The notes under the pieces are model-generated. The model was not told the origin of the DNA and made no database searches. It was given only the letters and a program-made list of their open reading frames with translations. Source: Flavisolibacter amylovorans (GTDB lineage: Bacteria > Bacteroidota > Bacteroidia > Chitinophagales > Chitinophagaceae). Taken from it: 64,000 nt of DNA. The stretch covers positions 310,001 to 374,000 of the forward strand of contig NZ_BAABGY010000002.1 of assembly GCF_039541815.1 (NCBI RefSeq). The letters run 5' to 3'. Below, one piece after another: positions 9,318 through 16,357 of this stretch; positions within the stretch are counted from its first letter, which is position 1, and each line of letters begins with the position of its first letter. The position numbers and the translations under genes are program-made.

Positions 9318-9746
9318 ATGAAACAGATCCCCGTACTGCTGGCCCTCTTCCTCGCACCGGCCGGCCTCCGCGCACAAACCGACCAGAAAGAGCTCGCCGA
9401 AGTGGCGAAGGTGGTGAGCTATTACCTCGATGGCGGCACCCTGGCCGACAGCCTCCAGTTCTCCAAAGCCTTCTACCCGCAGGGGCAGATGCTCTTCATG
9501 CGCAACGACACGACGCGGATCGTGGCGCTGAAAGACTTCATGGCCGGCGCCCGCAACGACGGCAAGCGCACCGACCGCAAGACGCGCATCGATGCCATCC
9601 ATATCTACGGCAACGCCGCGCAGGCAAAGCTCACGGTCGAATACCCGACGTTCTACTTTCATGACATGATGTCGCTGCTGAAAACGAAGGAAGGGTGGAA
9701 GATCGTGAACAAGATCTTCTACCGCGAGGAGAAGCCGAATAACTGA
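9318..9746 (+). CDS. Exported NTF2-like protein (lumazine-binding/SnoaL-like fold)
   Basis: 142 residues. The start at 9318 is chosen because it gives a clean signal peptide, MKQIPVLLALFLAPAGLRAQ, with cleavage expected after Ala-Gln. The mature part (VVSYYLDGGTLADSLQFSKAF, then KTKEGWKIVNKIFYRE at the C-terminus) resembles the putative lumazine-binding NTF2-like family common in Bacteroidota; no catalytic function is established for it. It is a single gene, with a TATCTTTG box about 200 bp upstream and repeats downstream. Substrate unknown. Confidence 0.7.
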   Translation: MKQIPVLLALFLAPAGLRAQTDQKELAEVAKVVSYYLDGGTLADSLQFSKAFYPQGQMLFMRNDTTRIVALKDFMAGARNDGKRTDRKTRIDAIHIYGNAAQAKLTVEYPTFYFHDMMSLLKTKEGWKIVNKIFYREEKPNN

Positions 9747-9747
9747 G

Positions 9748-10240
9748 TGAGGTTCGCTTCGCTCACCGGTGGGTTCACACGGCGGCACGGAGGCACGGCG
9801 ACACTGCGGATGATTTTTTTGGAGGAACTCCTTCTGGATTTGGCGACCGCAGGCGGCCTTGCTTTTCTCAAAGCGGGCCGCGGGTCTCACGCGGAGACGC
9901 AAAGGCGCGGAGCACGCAAAGAATAATGCGTTATGCGTAGGCGGCCATCAACGAAGCAATCTCCTACGTTACGCGGAGTGGTTCATAGAGCGCAGCATTA
10001 GGAAACACTCCGCAAGTTGAGGAGATTGCTTCGCTGCGCTAGCAATGACGTTGGGATGATAGAGTCCTGCCTTCTGGGCATAATTGGTCTTTGCGTGCCC
10101 TGCATCTTTGCGTCTCCGCGAGAAACCCGCGTCGATCCTTAAGAAAAGGTAGGCGCTTGCGCCGGTAAAACATTCCCAAACGCCGAGTCGCCGCGCCGCT
10201 GTGCCGCCGTGTGAAATAGTCCTGCCGCAGGCAGGACTAT
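9748..10240. repeat. Three nested inverted repeats between convergent genes
   Basis: The outer arms are 9774-9802 and 10187-10215 (29 bp, about 26 complementary). The middle arms are about 9878-9922 and 10086-10131, built from GCGGAGACGCAAAG-type sequence and its complement. The inner arms are 9952-9965 (CGAAGCAATCTCCT) and 10020-10033 (AGGAGATTGCTTCG), perfect over 14 bp. The inner element is followed by GCTAGCAATGACG, which resembles a repeat seen in many bacterial genomes (recalled, not searched). The outer element ends in palindromic caps like those of the other palindrome-capped copies. It reads as one repeat inserted into another, twice. No gene is visible here. Confidence 0.75.
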
Positions 10241-10270
10241 TGTAGCGTAGCAAGCGCAACATCAAACATC

Positions 10271-12523
10271 TCACAACTTGCTCCACTTCAGCCGCAGGCT
10301 ATTGCCCACTACCGATACGGAGCTGAGCGCCATCGCCGCTCCGGCGATCATCGGGTCGAGCAGGAAGCCGTTGACCGGGTACAGGACCCCGGCCGCCAGC
10401 GGGATGCCCACGAGGTTATAGATAAAAGCCCAGAAGAGATTCTGCCGGATCGTGCGCACCGTGCCGCGCGAGAGCGACAGCGCCTTCGGAATGCCGTTCA
10501 GGTCTGATGAAAGCAGTGTCATGCGGGCGGCGTCGAGGGCGATGTCGGAGCCGCGGCCCATGGCGATGCTCACGTCGGCCTGCGCCAGCGCCGGTGCGTC
10601 GTTGATGCCGTCGCCGGCCATCGCCACCACGCTTCCCGCCTCTTGCAGGCGCTTGATATATGCTGCCTTATCGGCCGGTAGCTGCCCGGCGCGGTACGCG
10701 TCGATGCCCACCTGCGCGGCCACGGCTGCGGCGGTTTCGGGATTGTCGCCGGTGAGGAGATGCACCCGGATGCCGCGCCCTTTGAGCGCAGCGACCGCCG
10801 CGGCCGATCCCGGCTTCACGCTGTCGGCAATGGCGACGACCGCCACGATGGCTTTTTCGCGCGCAAAGAACAGCACGGTACGCGCCTCGGCCCGCCAGCG
10901 CGCAGCCACTGTTTCCAGTTGTTCATCGGGTACGGCTCCCTGCTCCTCCAGGAGCGCCCGGTTGCCGACGCTGTAGCGCGCACCTTCATAATCCGCTACG
11001 ATGCCCCTGCCGGTTTGGCTTTCGATCCGCTCCAGCGCCACGGGGGCAGCGCCCTCCTCCTCGAGATGGGCCGCGATGGCCCTTGCCAGCGGGTGCTCCG
11101 ACTGCTCCTCGAGGGAAAGCAGGATGCGCTGCAGCTTCTTTTCATCTGCAGCCTCCGCGAACTGCATTCCGGTTACCCGGGGCCGGCCCTCGGTGATGGT
11201 ACCCGTTTTATCCAACACCACGTCGGTAACGCGGTGGGCGAGCTCGAGGCTTTCGGCATCGCGGATGAGGAGGCCCTGCTCCGCGCCTTTGCCCACGCCC
11301 ACCATGATGGCCGTTGGCGTGGCCAGCCCGAGCGCACACGGACAGGCGATGACGAGTACCGTAATGGAGGTGAGGAGCGCGTGGGTGAAGGCATGCGTGC
11401 CGCCCAGCAGCATCCACGCCAGGAAGGTGAGCACGGCGATGCCCAGCACCACCGGTACGAAGATGCCGGCGATGCGGTCTACCAGCCGTTGCACCGGCGC
11501 CCGCGAGCCCTGTGCTTCGCGTACGGCCCGGATGATGCCTGCCAGCAGCGTGTCGGCGCCCACTTTTTCTGCGCGGAAGCGGAAGGAGCCGTTGCCGTTG
11601 ATGGAGCCTCCGGATACGGCTGCGCCTGCCTCCTTCAGTACCGGCACGGGCTCGCCGTTGATGGCGCTTTCATCCACGTACGACGCGCCGCCGATGAGGG
11701 TGCCGTCTGCCGGGATTCGCTCCCCGGGCTTCACCAGCAGCACATCGCCTTTTTGCACGGCTGCTGCCGGTACTTCCTGCACGGCGCCCGACGCATCGAT
11801 GCGGTGCACCGTCTTCGGCTGCAACCCGATCAGCTTGCGCAGGGCCGACGAAGTGTTGGACTTTGCTTTTTCCTCGAGCAGCTTGCCCAGCGAAATAAAA
11901 GCGATCACCACCGCCGCCGCTTCGAAGTAGACATGCGCATGCAGGCCACGACGGTGCCAGAATTCGGGGTACACCGTGTTGAACAGGCTGAAGCCGTAGG
12001 CGATGCCGGTGCTGAGCGCTACGAGCGTATCCATGTTGGCGCGGCCATGACGGCCCTGCTTCCAGGCGTTGCGGAAGAAGTCGCGGCCAATCCAGCCCAC
12101 CACGGGCGTGGCCAGCGCCAGCATGATCCAGTTGGCATAGGGCATATTCATGAAGAACATACCGATGACCACGAGAGGTGCCGACAGGAGGGCGGCCCAG
12201 AGCATGCGGCGCTGCAGGTGACGATAATGGCGCGCCTGCGCAGCCTCCTGCACTTCGGCGGCGCCTTCTTTTTCGATCACGAGGTCGTAGCCGATGGCGC
12301 GCACGGTGGATTGTAGTTGTACGGGTGTGGCCCGTTGCGGGTCGTAGGTGACCCAGGCCGATGCATTGGCAAAGTTGACGCCCGCGTCGGCTACGCCGTC
12401 GACCGAGCGGAGCATCGACTCCACGCTCACCGCACAGGCGGCACAGGTCATCTCCAGCACGGGAAAGGTTTCTTTGACGATGCCGCTGCTCGTACGCGGC
12501 ACCGGGGTGGTATGGGTTGACAT
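10271..12523 (-). CDS. copA: Copper-translocating P1B-type ATPase
   Basis: 750 residues from the ATG at 12523; an upstream in-frame ATG at 12622 would run through the promoter and a repeat. It exports Cu(I) across the inner membrane. One N-terminal HMA domain carries MTCAAC (about residues 26-31). The metal-site CPC lies in ACPCALGLATPTA, followed by the phosphorylation motif DKTGTIT, the SEHPL motif of the nucleotide domain and GDGINDAP. C-terminal YN and SSVSVVGNS segments fit the Cu+ subgroup rather than Zn/Cd pumps. Its promoter shares operator architecture with the small HMA gene at 15521. Confidence 0.94.
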   Translation of the reverse strand: MSTHTTPVPRTSSGIVKETFPVLEMTCAACAVSVESMLRSVDGVADAGVNFANASAWVTYDPQRATPVQLQSTVRAIGYDLVIEKEGAAEVQEAAQARHYRHLQRRMLWAALLSAPLVVIGMFFMNMPYANWIMLALATPVVGWIGRDFFRNAWKQGRHGRANMDTLVALSTGIAYGFSLFNTVYPEFWHRRGLHAHVYFEAAAVVIAFISLGKLLEEKAKSNTSSALRKLIGLQPKTVHRIDASGAVQEVPAAAVQKGDVLLVKPGERIPADGTLIGGASYVDESAINGEPVPVLKEAGAAVSGGSINGNGSFRFRAEKVGADTLLAGIIRAVREAQGSRAPVQRLVDRIAGIFVPVVLGIAVLTFLAWMLLGGTHAFTHALLTSITVLVIACPCALGLATPTAIMVGVGKGAEQGLLIRDAESLELAHRVTDVVLDKTGTITEGRPRVTGMQFAEAADEKKLQRILLSLEEQSEHPLARAIAAHLEEEGAAPVALERIESQTGRGIVADYEGARYSVGNRALLEEQGAVPDEQLETVAARWRAEARTVLFFAREKAIVAVVAIADSVKPGSAAAVAALKGRGIRVHLLTGDNPETAAAVAAQVGIDAYRAGQLPADKAAYIKRLQEAGSVVAMAGDGINDAPALAQADVSIAMGRGSDIALDAARMTLLSSDLNGIPKALSLSRGTVRTIRQNLFWAFIYNLVGIPLAAGVLYPVNGFLLDPMIAGAAMALSSVSVVGNSLRLKWSKL

Positions 12524-12539
12524 ATCCGGTTCTTTTGTG

Positions 12540-12605
12540 CAAAGCTCCGGACACCGGTGGGTGGTATTCTTACAGGATGCGGTGCCGATTGTATATAATT
12601 CGTGG
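12540..12605 (-). promoter_or_regulatory. copA promoter with tandem AraC-type half-sites
   Basis: On the minus strand, CCACGAATTATATA (12605-12592) is identical over 14 bp to a site upstream of the HMA gene at 15521. A second half-site, ATCCTGTAAG, starts 21 bp after the ATTATATA of the first. A CTTTG -7-like box (12544-12540) begins 48 bp after the end of the 14-mer, exactly as in the other promoter. The ATG is 17 bp further on. Inference: both are bound by the HMA-AraC regulator encoded at 14823. Confidence 0.65.
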
Positions 12606-12614
12606 GGAAGAGGA

Positions 12615-12744
12615 GGTCGCAAGCGACTTTTTCACGCGGCGGCGCCACGGCGCAACGGCGCGACGAAGAAAACAACGTTAATCCGGGCTTGTCGAAAGAC
12701 GCTGCGGCGTCGCGTCGCTGCGTGCGGAGGCCGCTTGCGGCCTC
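12615..12744. repeat. Palindrome-capped intergenic repeat, copy 2
   Basis: 130 bp. The left cap is GTCGCAAGCGAC (12616-12627) and the right cap GAGGCCGCTTGCGGCCTC (12727-12744). The left arm continues TTTTTCACGCGGCGGCGCC and the right arm is a looser complement. It lies just upstream of the copA promoter and downstream of the rhodanese gene, which reads toward lower coordinates. Confidence 0.7.
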
Positions 12745-12787
12745 TCTTAATCCAAGGTACTTTAAGGCAAACAACTCCTTAAAGGCT

Positions 12788-13294
12788 TTATCGCTTGCAG
12801 GATGGCTCTTTGACGACGCTCATGCCTCCGGAGAGGTTGGTGACGTTGGTGAACCCGTTCTGTGTGAGGAGGTAGGCGGCCTGCGGGCTCCGGTGGCTGT
12901 GCGAGCAGAAGACGATGATCGCCCGCTCTTTGTGGGAAGCGAGCTCCGGCAGCCGTTGCGCGAGCTCACCGATGGGGATGTTGATGGCGCCTTTCAGGGT
13001 GCCGAAGTCGGGGTCTGCCTTTCCTTCGAACTCTGCTTTGGTGCGCACGTCGAGCAGCAGGGCGCCGGGATGCGCCTGGATATAGGCGCAGATGCTGTCG
13101 GGCGCCACTTCCCGGAAGCGGATCGAGGCCGCCGGCACCAGCGCCATTCCGCAATGCGGGCAGTTGCCGGCCTTGGTATAGGTCGCTTTGTCGCAATCGC
13201 TGCCGCAGGGCAGGCAGCGCAGGCTGTCGGGGGCCTGCGCGAAAGCGGTGGTGGTGCCAAGAACGAGGAGGAGGAGCAGCAGGAGGAGTCTCAT
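12788..13294 (-). CDS. Exported rhodanese-like protein with Cys-rich metal-binding-like segment
   Basis: 168 residues; the ATG at 13294 gives a clear signal peptide (MRLLLLLLLLVLGTTTAFAQ). Residues 26-51 (LPCGSDCDK then NCPHCGMALVP) resemble the heavy-metal-binding domain YxCPMHP...CPKCGMxL, with the first half altered. Residues about 70-165 form a rhodanese domain with active-site loop CSHSHRS, a proper C-x4-R loop. It may handle sulfur or persulfide in the periplasm and bind metal. It is transcribed in the same direction as copA, inside the copper island. Function is inferred from domains only. Confidence 0.78.
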   Translation of the reverse strand: MRLLLLLLLLVLGTTTAFAQAPDSLRCLPCGSDCDKATYTKAGNCPHCGMALVPAASIRFREVAPDSICAYIQAHPGALLLDVRTKAEFEGKADPDFGTLKGAINIPIGELAQRLPELASHKERAIIVFCSHSHRSPQAAYLLTQNGFTNVTNLSGGMSVVKEPSCKR

Positions 13295-13351
13295 AAGTGG
13301 GGACAAGGTAGGGAATATCGAATAACGAATATTGAATGGCGAAGGGTAGAA

Positions 13352-13525
13352 CATGGGAACAGGGAATAAGGAACAGGGAACACGGAATGATCGGGTCCAC
13401 CAGCCCATGGCTTCAGCCATGGGTTTCCGATTTTTACCAGCCCACGGCTTCAGCCGTGGGAACACGGAACACGGAACACGGAACAGGGAACAGGGAACAG
13501 GGAACAGGGAACACGGAACGAAGAA
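13352..13525. repeat. 7-bp tandem repeats flanking two compensatory hairpins
   Basis: Runs of GGAACAG/GGAACAC units lie at about 13352-13388 and 13459-13521. Between them sit two 20-bp palindromes, CCCATGGCTTCAGCCATGGG (13404-13423) and CCCACGGCTTCAGCCGTGGG (13441-13460). They differ by one T-to-C change on one arm and the matching A-to-G change on the other, so both fold perfectly. The block lies between the rhodanese gene and the DUF4112 gene, upstream of both. Confidence 0.85.
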
Positions 13526-13565
13526 CACACGCCTAATCTGGCAACGCATTTGCATTTTCGCCCTT

Positions 13566-14024
13566 ATGAACAGCGCAACCCCTGCAAACGATCCGCTGAG
13601 GCACGTAGGCGTGATCACCAAGCTGATGGACAAGCAGTTCCGGGTGCCCGGCACCGGCTTCCGGTTCGGACTCGACGGGCTCATCGGGCTTATCCCCGGC
13701 GCGGGCGACGTCACCACCTTTGCGGTATCCTGCTACCTCCTCACCATCATGGCCCGCAACGGCGCAAGCGGCTACGTGATGGCGCGGATGGTACTCAACG
13801 TGGTGCTCGACATGCTCATCGGTGCGATCCCCTTCGTGGGCGACCTCTTCGACTTCGCCTTCAAGGCCAACAGCCGCAACCTGCGCCTCATGCAGGAACA
13901 CTACGTCGAAGGACGTCACCGCGGCTCCGCATGGAAGGTGATCCTGCCCGTGCTGCTCGTACTCCTGCTGCTGATGATCGGGATGGTCTGGCTCATCTAC
14001 CGCGTACTGAGCAGCCTGTTCTAA
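13566..14024 (+). CDS. DUF4112 membrane protein
   Basis: 152 residues. The segment RFGLDGLIGLIPGAGDVTT near residue 32, followed by VLDMLIGAIPFVGDLFDF, is the DUF4112 signature, in which two LIPGxGD-type turns join hydrophobic stretches. A strong C-terminal membrane helix follows (about residues 126-148). The function of the family is unknown to me. The start at 13566 is the only ATG before the conserved region. A palindrome-capped repeat begins 33 bp after the stop. Confidence 0.85.
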   Translation: MNSATPANDPLRHVGVITKLMDKQFRVPGTGFRFGLDGLIGLIPGAGDVTTFAVSCYLLTIMARNGASGYVMARMVLNVVLDMLIGAIPFVGDLFDFAFKANSRNLRLMQEHYVEGRHRGSAWKVILPVLLVLLLLMIGMVWLIYRVLSSLF

Positions 14025-14056
14025 ATGGAAATTTGCGTTAAGGGAAGGACCAGCCA

Positions 14057-14194
14057 GGCCGCAAGCGGCCCATTCCACGCGGCGACGCGGCGAAGGGCGG
14101 CGCAGCGAAGCGATCGAATCATTGATCACTGGCTTGTAGTCTTCCGCCGCGACGCCCCACGTTGCGCCGCCGCGTGAAAAAGCTGCTTGCAGCT
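14057..14194. repeat. Palindrome-capped intergenic repeat, copy 3
   Basis: 138 bp. The left cap is GGCCGCAAGCGGCC (14057-14070) and the right cap AGCTGCTTGCAGCT (14181-14194). The caps differ in sequence but both are palindromes with the AA/TT centre. It lies between the convergent DUF4112 gene and the membrane-protein gene at 14199. Confidence 0.75.
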
Positions 14195-14198
14195 TTCA

Positions 14199-14648
14199 CT
14201 AGTGACCCCGGCGCCGCATGAGCCTGCGGACGCCTCCGCCCAGGATGTTGACCATCAGGACGCCCATCCCGGAAAGAAGGCTGTAGATGGCGAGCCGTTG
14301 CAGGCCTTCCATGCGTCGCCAGCTTCCCACGTCGAAGTACTGTTTCCGGAAGCTCCGGTAGGTCCAGAAATGGCCCAGCACAAAGGCGACGAACAGCAGT
14401 ATAAGGACGACGTGCAGCCAGCTCAGCGCGGGCGACAGCAGGATGCGCCGGCACGCAGCAGACAGTAGCCATAAGACCGCCAACAGGATAGCACAAGCGC
14501 CGAAGAAATGCGGGTAGGCAATAACGTAGTAGGTGTCGTGCAGGTGAATGTCGACGGTATGTTCGCCGCTGGTGGCCGCCCCTGCAATAAAGACCAGGAT
14601 GAAGAGCAGGTACAGGTGATGAGGGCGGGTGCGCAGTTGCAGGTCCAT
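14199..14648 (-). CDS. Small membrane protein with a cytochrome oxidase subunit I-like segment
   Basis: 149 residues with about four membrane helices. Residues 33-47 read DIHLHDTYYVIAYPH, closely like the helix VIII segment of heme-copper oxidase subunit I (HDTYYVVAHFHY). The other subunit I helices and the metal-ligand histidines are absent, so this is not an oxidase core. The start at 14648 gives an N-terminus leading directly into the first helix. The stop lies 5 bp from a palindromic repeat. It lies in the copper island, where a role in copper or oxidase handling is possible but unproven. Confidence 0.72.
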   Translation of the reverse strand: MDLQLRTRPHHLYLLFILVFIAGAATSGEHTVDIHLHDTYYVIAYPHFFGACAILLAVLWLLSAACRRILLSPALSWLHVVLILLFVAFVLGHFWTYRSFRKQYFDVGSWRRMEGLQRLAIYSLLSGMGVLMVNILGGGVRRLMRRRGH

Positions 14649-14822
14649 GCTGTGGAGTTAAGCCTGCTGCTAAAGTAGCGGTAACAGACCGACAAAGTGA
14701 TCGCCCTGGTTCCCGAATAACGGGGCACTGGAAAACCGTACCGGTAGGAGCAGAAGCCAGTCGTTTCGAAAAGCTCAGCTCACGCCTTACGACCAACAGC
14801 GGAGTGCTCCCGTGAAGCACTG

Positions 14823-15386
14823 CTAAATCTTATCCAGCGGCGTCCGCTTGTGCTCCTTCAGGCTGCGGAAATGTGAAGGCGTGAGGCCCGTTACCTTCTT
14901 GAACTGTTGCGAAAGGTGCTGCACGGAGCTGTAGCCCAGGTCGAAGGCGATGTCGTTGATGGAGCGCTCATCGTACAGCAGCAGCTCCTTCGCCCGCTCG
15001 ATGCGCTGGCGGATCACGTATTTTTCGATGGTGACGCCTTCTACTGAGGAGAAAAGCGTGGAGAGGCTGTGGTAGTCCTTGCCGAGCGTCTCCGATAAAT
15101 AGACAGACAATTTCTTATTGAGCTCTTCGCTGCCGTTGTGGTGCACCAGCTGGATGAGGGTGCTTTTGATCCGGTTCACGAGGGCCGTGCGCTTGTCGTC
15201 GAGCAGCTCGAAGCCGAGCCCGGCAAGCTGCTCCCGCAGCGTGGCGAGGCGCTCCGCGCCCGGCTCTTCCGCGAGCTCCACGGTGCCCAGCTGCACGTTG
15301 CGGTAGGGGAGGCCGAGGCCGTCGAGCAGCTGCCGCACCACGAGGATGCAGCGATCGCACACCATATTCTTGATCTGCAGGTTCAT
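14823..15386 (-). CDS. AraC-family regulator with N-terminal HMA-like domain
   Basis: 187 residues. The ATG at 15386 is preferred over 15434 because it starts the HMA-like domain (MNLQIKNMVCDRC). Residues 1-60 look like a metal-binding fold with one CxxC. Residues about 85-180 are an AraC/XylS DNA-binding domain: SINDIAFDLGYSSVQHLSQ forms the second helix-turn-helix region and FKKVTGLTPSHFRS is the family signature. It is divergent from the HMA gene. Inference: it senses Cu(I) or another soft metal and controls copA and the HMA gene through the shared tandem half-sites. Confidence 0.85.
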   Translation of the reverse strand: MNLQIKNMVCDRCILVVRQLLDGLGLPYRNVQLGTVELAEEPGAERLATLREQLAGLGFELLDDKRTALVNRIKSTLIQLVHHNGSEELNKKLSVYLSETLGKDYHSLSTLFSSVEGVTIEKYVIRQRIERAKELLLYDERSINDIAFDLGYSSVQHLSQQFKKVTGLTPSHFRSLKEHKRTPLDKI

Positions 15387-15409
15387 CGATGGATGCAAGT
15401 TAGGGAGGG

Positions 15410-15496
15410 ATAACCGGTGCGCGAAGCGGTCCACGAATTATATAACCGGTTGCCGTGATCGTATAACAGCAGGGCCTATAGCGTGGGTCACCTTTG
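15410..15496 (+). promoter_or_regulatory. Divergent copper promoter with tandem half-sites
   Basis: CCACGAATTATATA (15431-15444) is identical to the copA site. Direct half-sites ATTATATAAC (15437) and ATCGTATAAC (15458) lie 21 bp apart, two helical turns, on one face of the helix. A further partial copy, ATAACCGGTGC (15410), may serve the divergent AraC gene. CTTTG in CACCTTTG (15489-15496) is the likely -7 box, 48 bp from the end of the 14-mer, and the HMA gene ATG is at 15521. Direct repeats are the usual operator form for AraC regulators. Confidence 0.65.
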
Positions 15497-15520
15497 TGTC
15501 CTCAAACAAAAACCCTTGTT

Positions 15521-15739
15521 ATGCAAACCCTGAAATTCAAGACGAACATCAAGTGCTCCGGCTGCATCGCTGCCAGCACCCCGCACCTCGACAGCGCCGT
15601 CGGCGCCGGCAACTGGCAGGTAGATACGCAGGACCCGGCGAAAGTACTCACCGTAACGGCCGACGATCCGAAGGTGAATGCGCCCGCCGTGATCGAAGCC
15701 GTGCAGCGGGCCGGCTACAACGCCGAGCCCCTCGCCTGA
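15521..15739 (+). CDS. Small HMA metal-binding protein (CopZ-like)
   Basis: 72 residues. The single HMA domain has the metal site IKCSGC at residues 9-14; this replaces the usual MTCxxC and lacks its Met. The length and the C-terminal VIEAVQRAGYNAEPLA are normal for a copper chaperone. It probably delivers Cu(I) to CopA or to the regulator. The ATG at 15521 is chosen because the upstream alternative (15494) falls in the promoter. It is divergent from the AraC gene and upstream of the efflux operon. Confidence 0.85.
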   Translation: MQTLKFKTNIKCSGCIAASTPHLDSAVGAGNWQVDTQDPAKVLTVTADDPKVNAPAVIEAVQRAGYNAEPLA

Positions 15740-15768
15740 GCGACCGCTGGTACATTTTTTTAAACACT

Positions 15769-15829
15769 ACGGCCGGGCCGGGCATCGGGACCCCGGTCAA
15801 CTTTTAATCCGGCCCGGCCGTTACATTTG
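15769..15829 (+). promoter_or_regulatory. Hairpin abutting a TAnnTTTG promoter
   Basis: Perfect 12-bp arms CGGCCGGGCCGG (15770-15781) and CCGGCCCGGCCG (15809-15820) surround a loop that holds its own palindrome (GACCCCGGTC). An A-T pair extends the stem by one. The stem ends right before TACATTTG (15822-15829), a consensus -7 box 8 bp upstream of the ATG at 15838. It may end transcription from the HMA gene while sitting where the -33 region of the next promoter should be. Confidence 0.6.
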
Positions 15830-15837
15830 TATCAACC

Positions 15838-16287
15838 ATGCGCTCCCGCTCCTCATACTGGAAAGCCCTCGTGCTGCTGCTGGTGCTCTGCGCCGGCACG
15901 GTGCTGGGTGCCGCCTGTGCCCTGAGCGCTTCGGTGCATGGCTGGCACCACCACGGCGCGGCCGGCACCGAGGAGCACCGGCATGCCAACGGCGTGCAGC
16001 ATGCCCATGAGCACAGCGGGCAGCACCACGATGCGCCTGCAGACGACCAGAACGGGTCTGCAGACTGCTGCTCCGGTAAGGTGGCCGCATTCGAGAAGGC
16101 CGACAAGTCGCCGGCCCGCACCGTGGAAGCGCCGCCGGTATTCTTTGTGCCGGCACCCTGGCCCGACCATTTTTCCTTCACCGCACCAGCCCCGCTGCTG
16201 CAGCGCACCACCATTCCGCCGTTCCGATGGCGGCCCCCGGCCACGATACCGGACCTCAGGATCATCATCCAGTCCTTCCAGATTTAG
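15838..16287 (+). CDS. His-rich exported or membrane-anchored protein, first gene of the RND operon
   Basis: 149 residues. The N-terminus (SYWKALVLLLVLCAGTVLGA) is a signal or anchor. Residues 34-66 are packed with His (HGWHHHG, HRHAN, HAHEHSGQHH), followed by CC at about 77-78, APPVFF, and a PP-rich tail ending LRIIIQSFQI. The His, CC and PP layout resembles the HYC_CC_PP family found before metal-efflux genes in Bacteroidota (recalled from memory). It is likely to bind metal in the periplasm. A TACATTTG box 8 bp before the ATG implies an almost leaderless transcript. Confidence 0.65.
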   Translation: MRSRSSYWKALVLLLVLCAGTVLGAACALSASVHGWHHHGAAGTEEHRHANGVQHAHEHSGQHHDAPADDQNGSADCCSGKVAAFEKADKSPARTVEAPPVFFVPAPWPDHFSFTAPAPLLQRTTIPPFRWRPPATIPDLRIIIQSFQI

Positions 16288-16357
16288 CCTGCAGTAAGCC
16301 AAAAGCCTTTTCCCTTCCGGGAAGCGTTCCCCTTTTGCCTGAACAGAACCTGACTAC

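Noticed and set aside
9969..10286. 105-codon minus-strand frame in the nested repeats
   Set aside because: Its sequence includes VIASAAKQSP, a translation typical of an intergenic repeat, and it spans both arms of inverted repeats.
12788..13717. 309-codon version of the rhodanese gene starting at 13717
   Set aside because: The extra N-terminal part is translated from tandem repeats and hairpins. The signal peptide at 13294 marks the real start.
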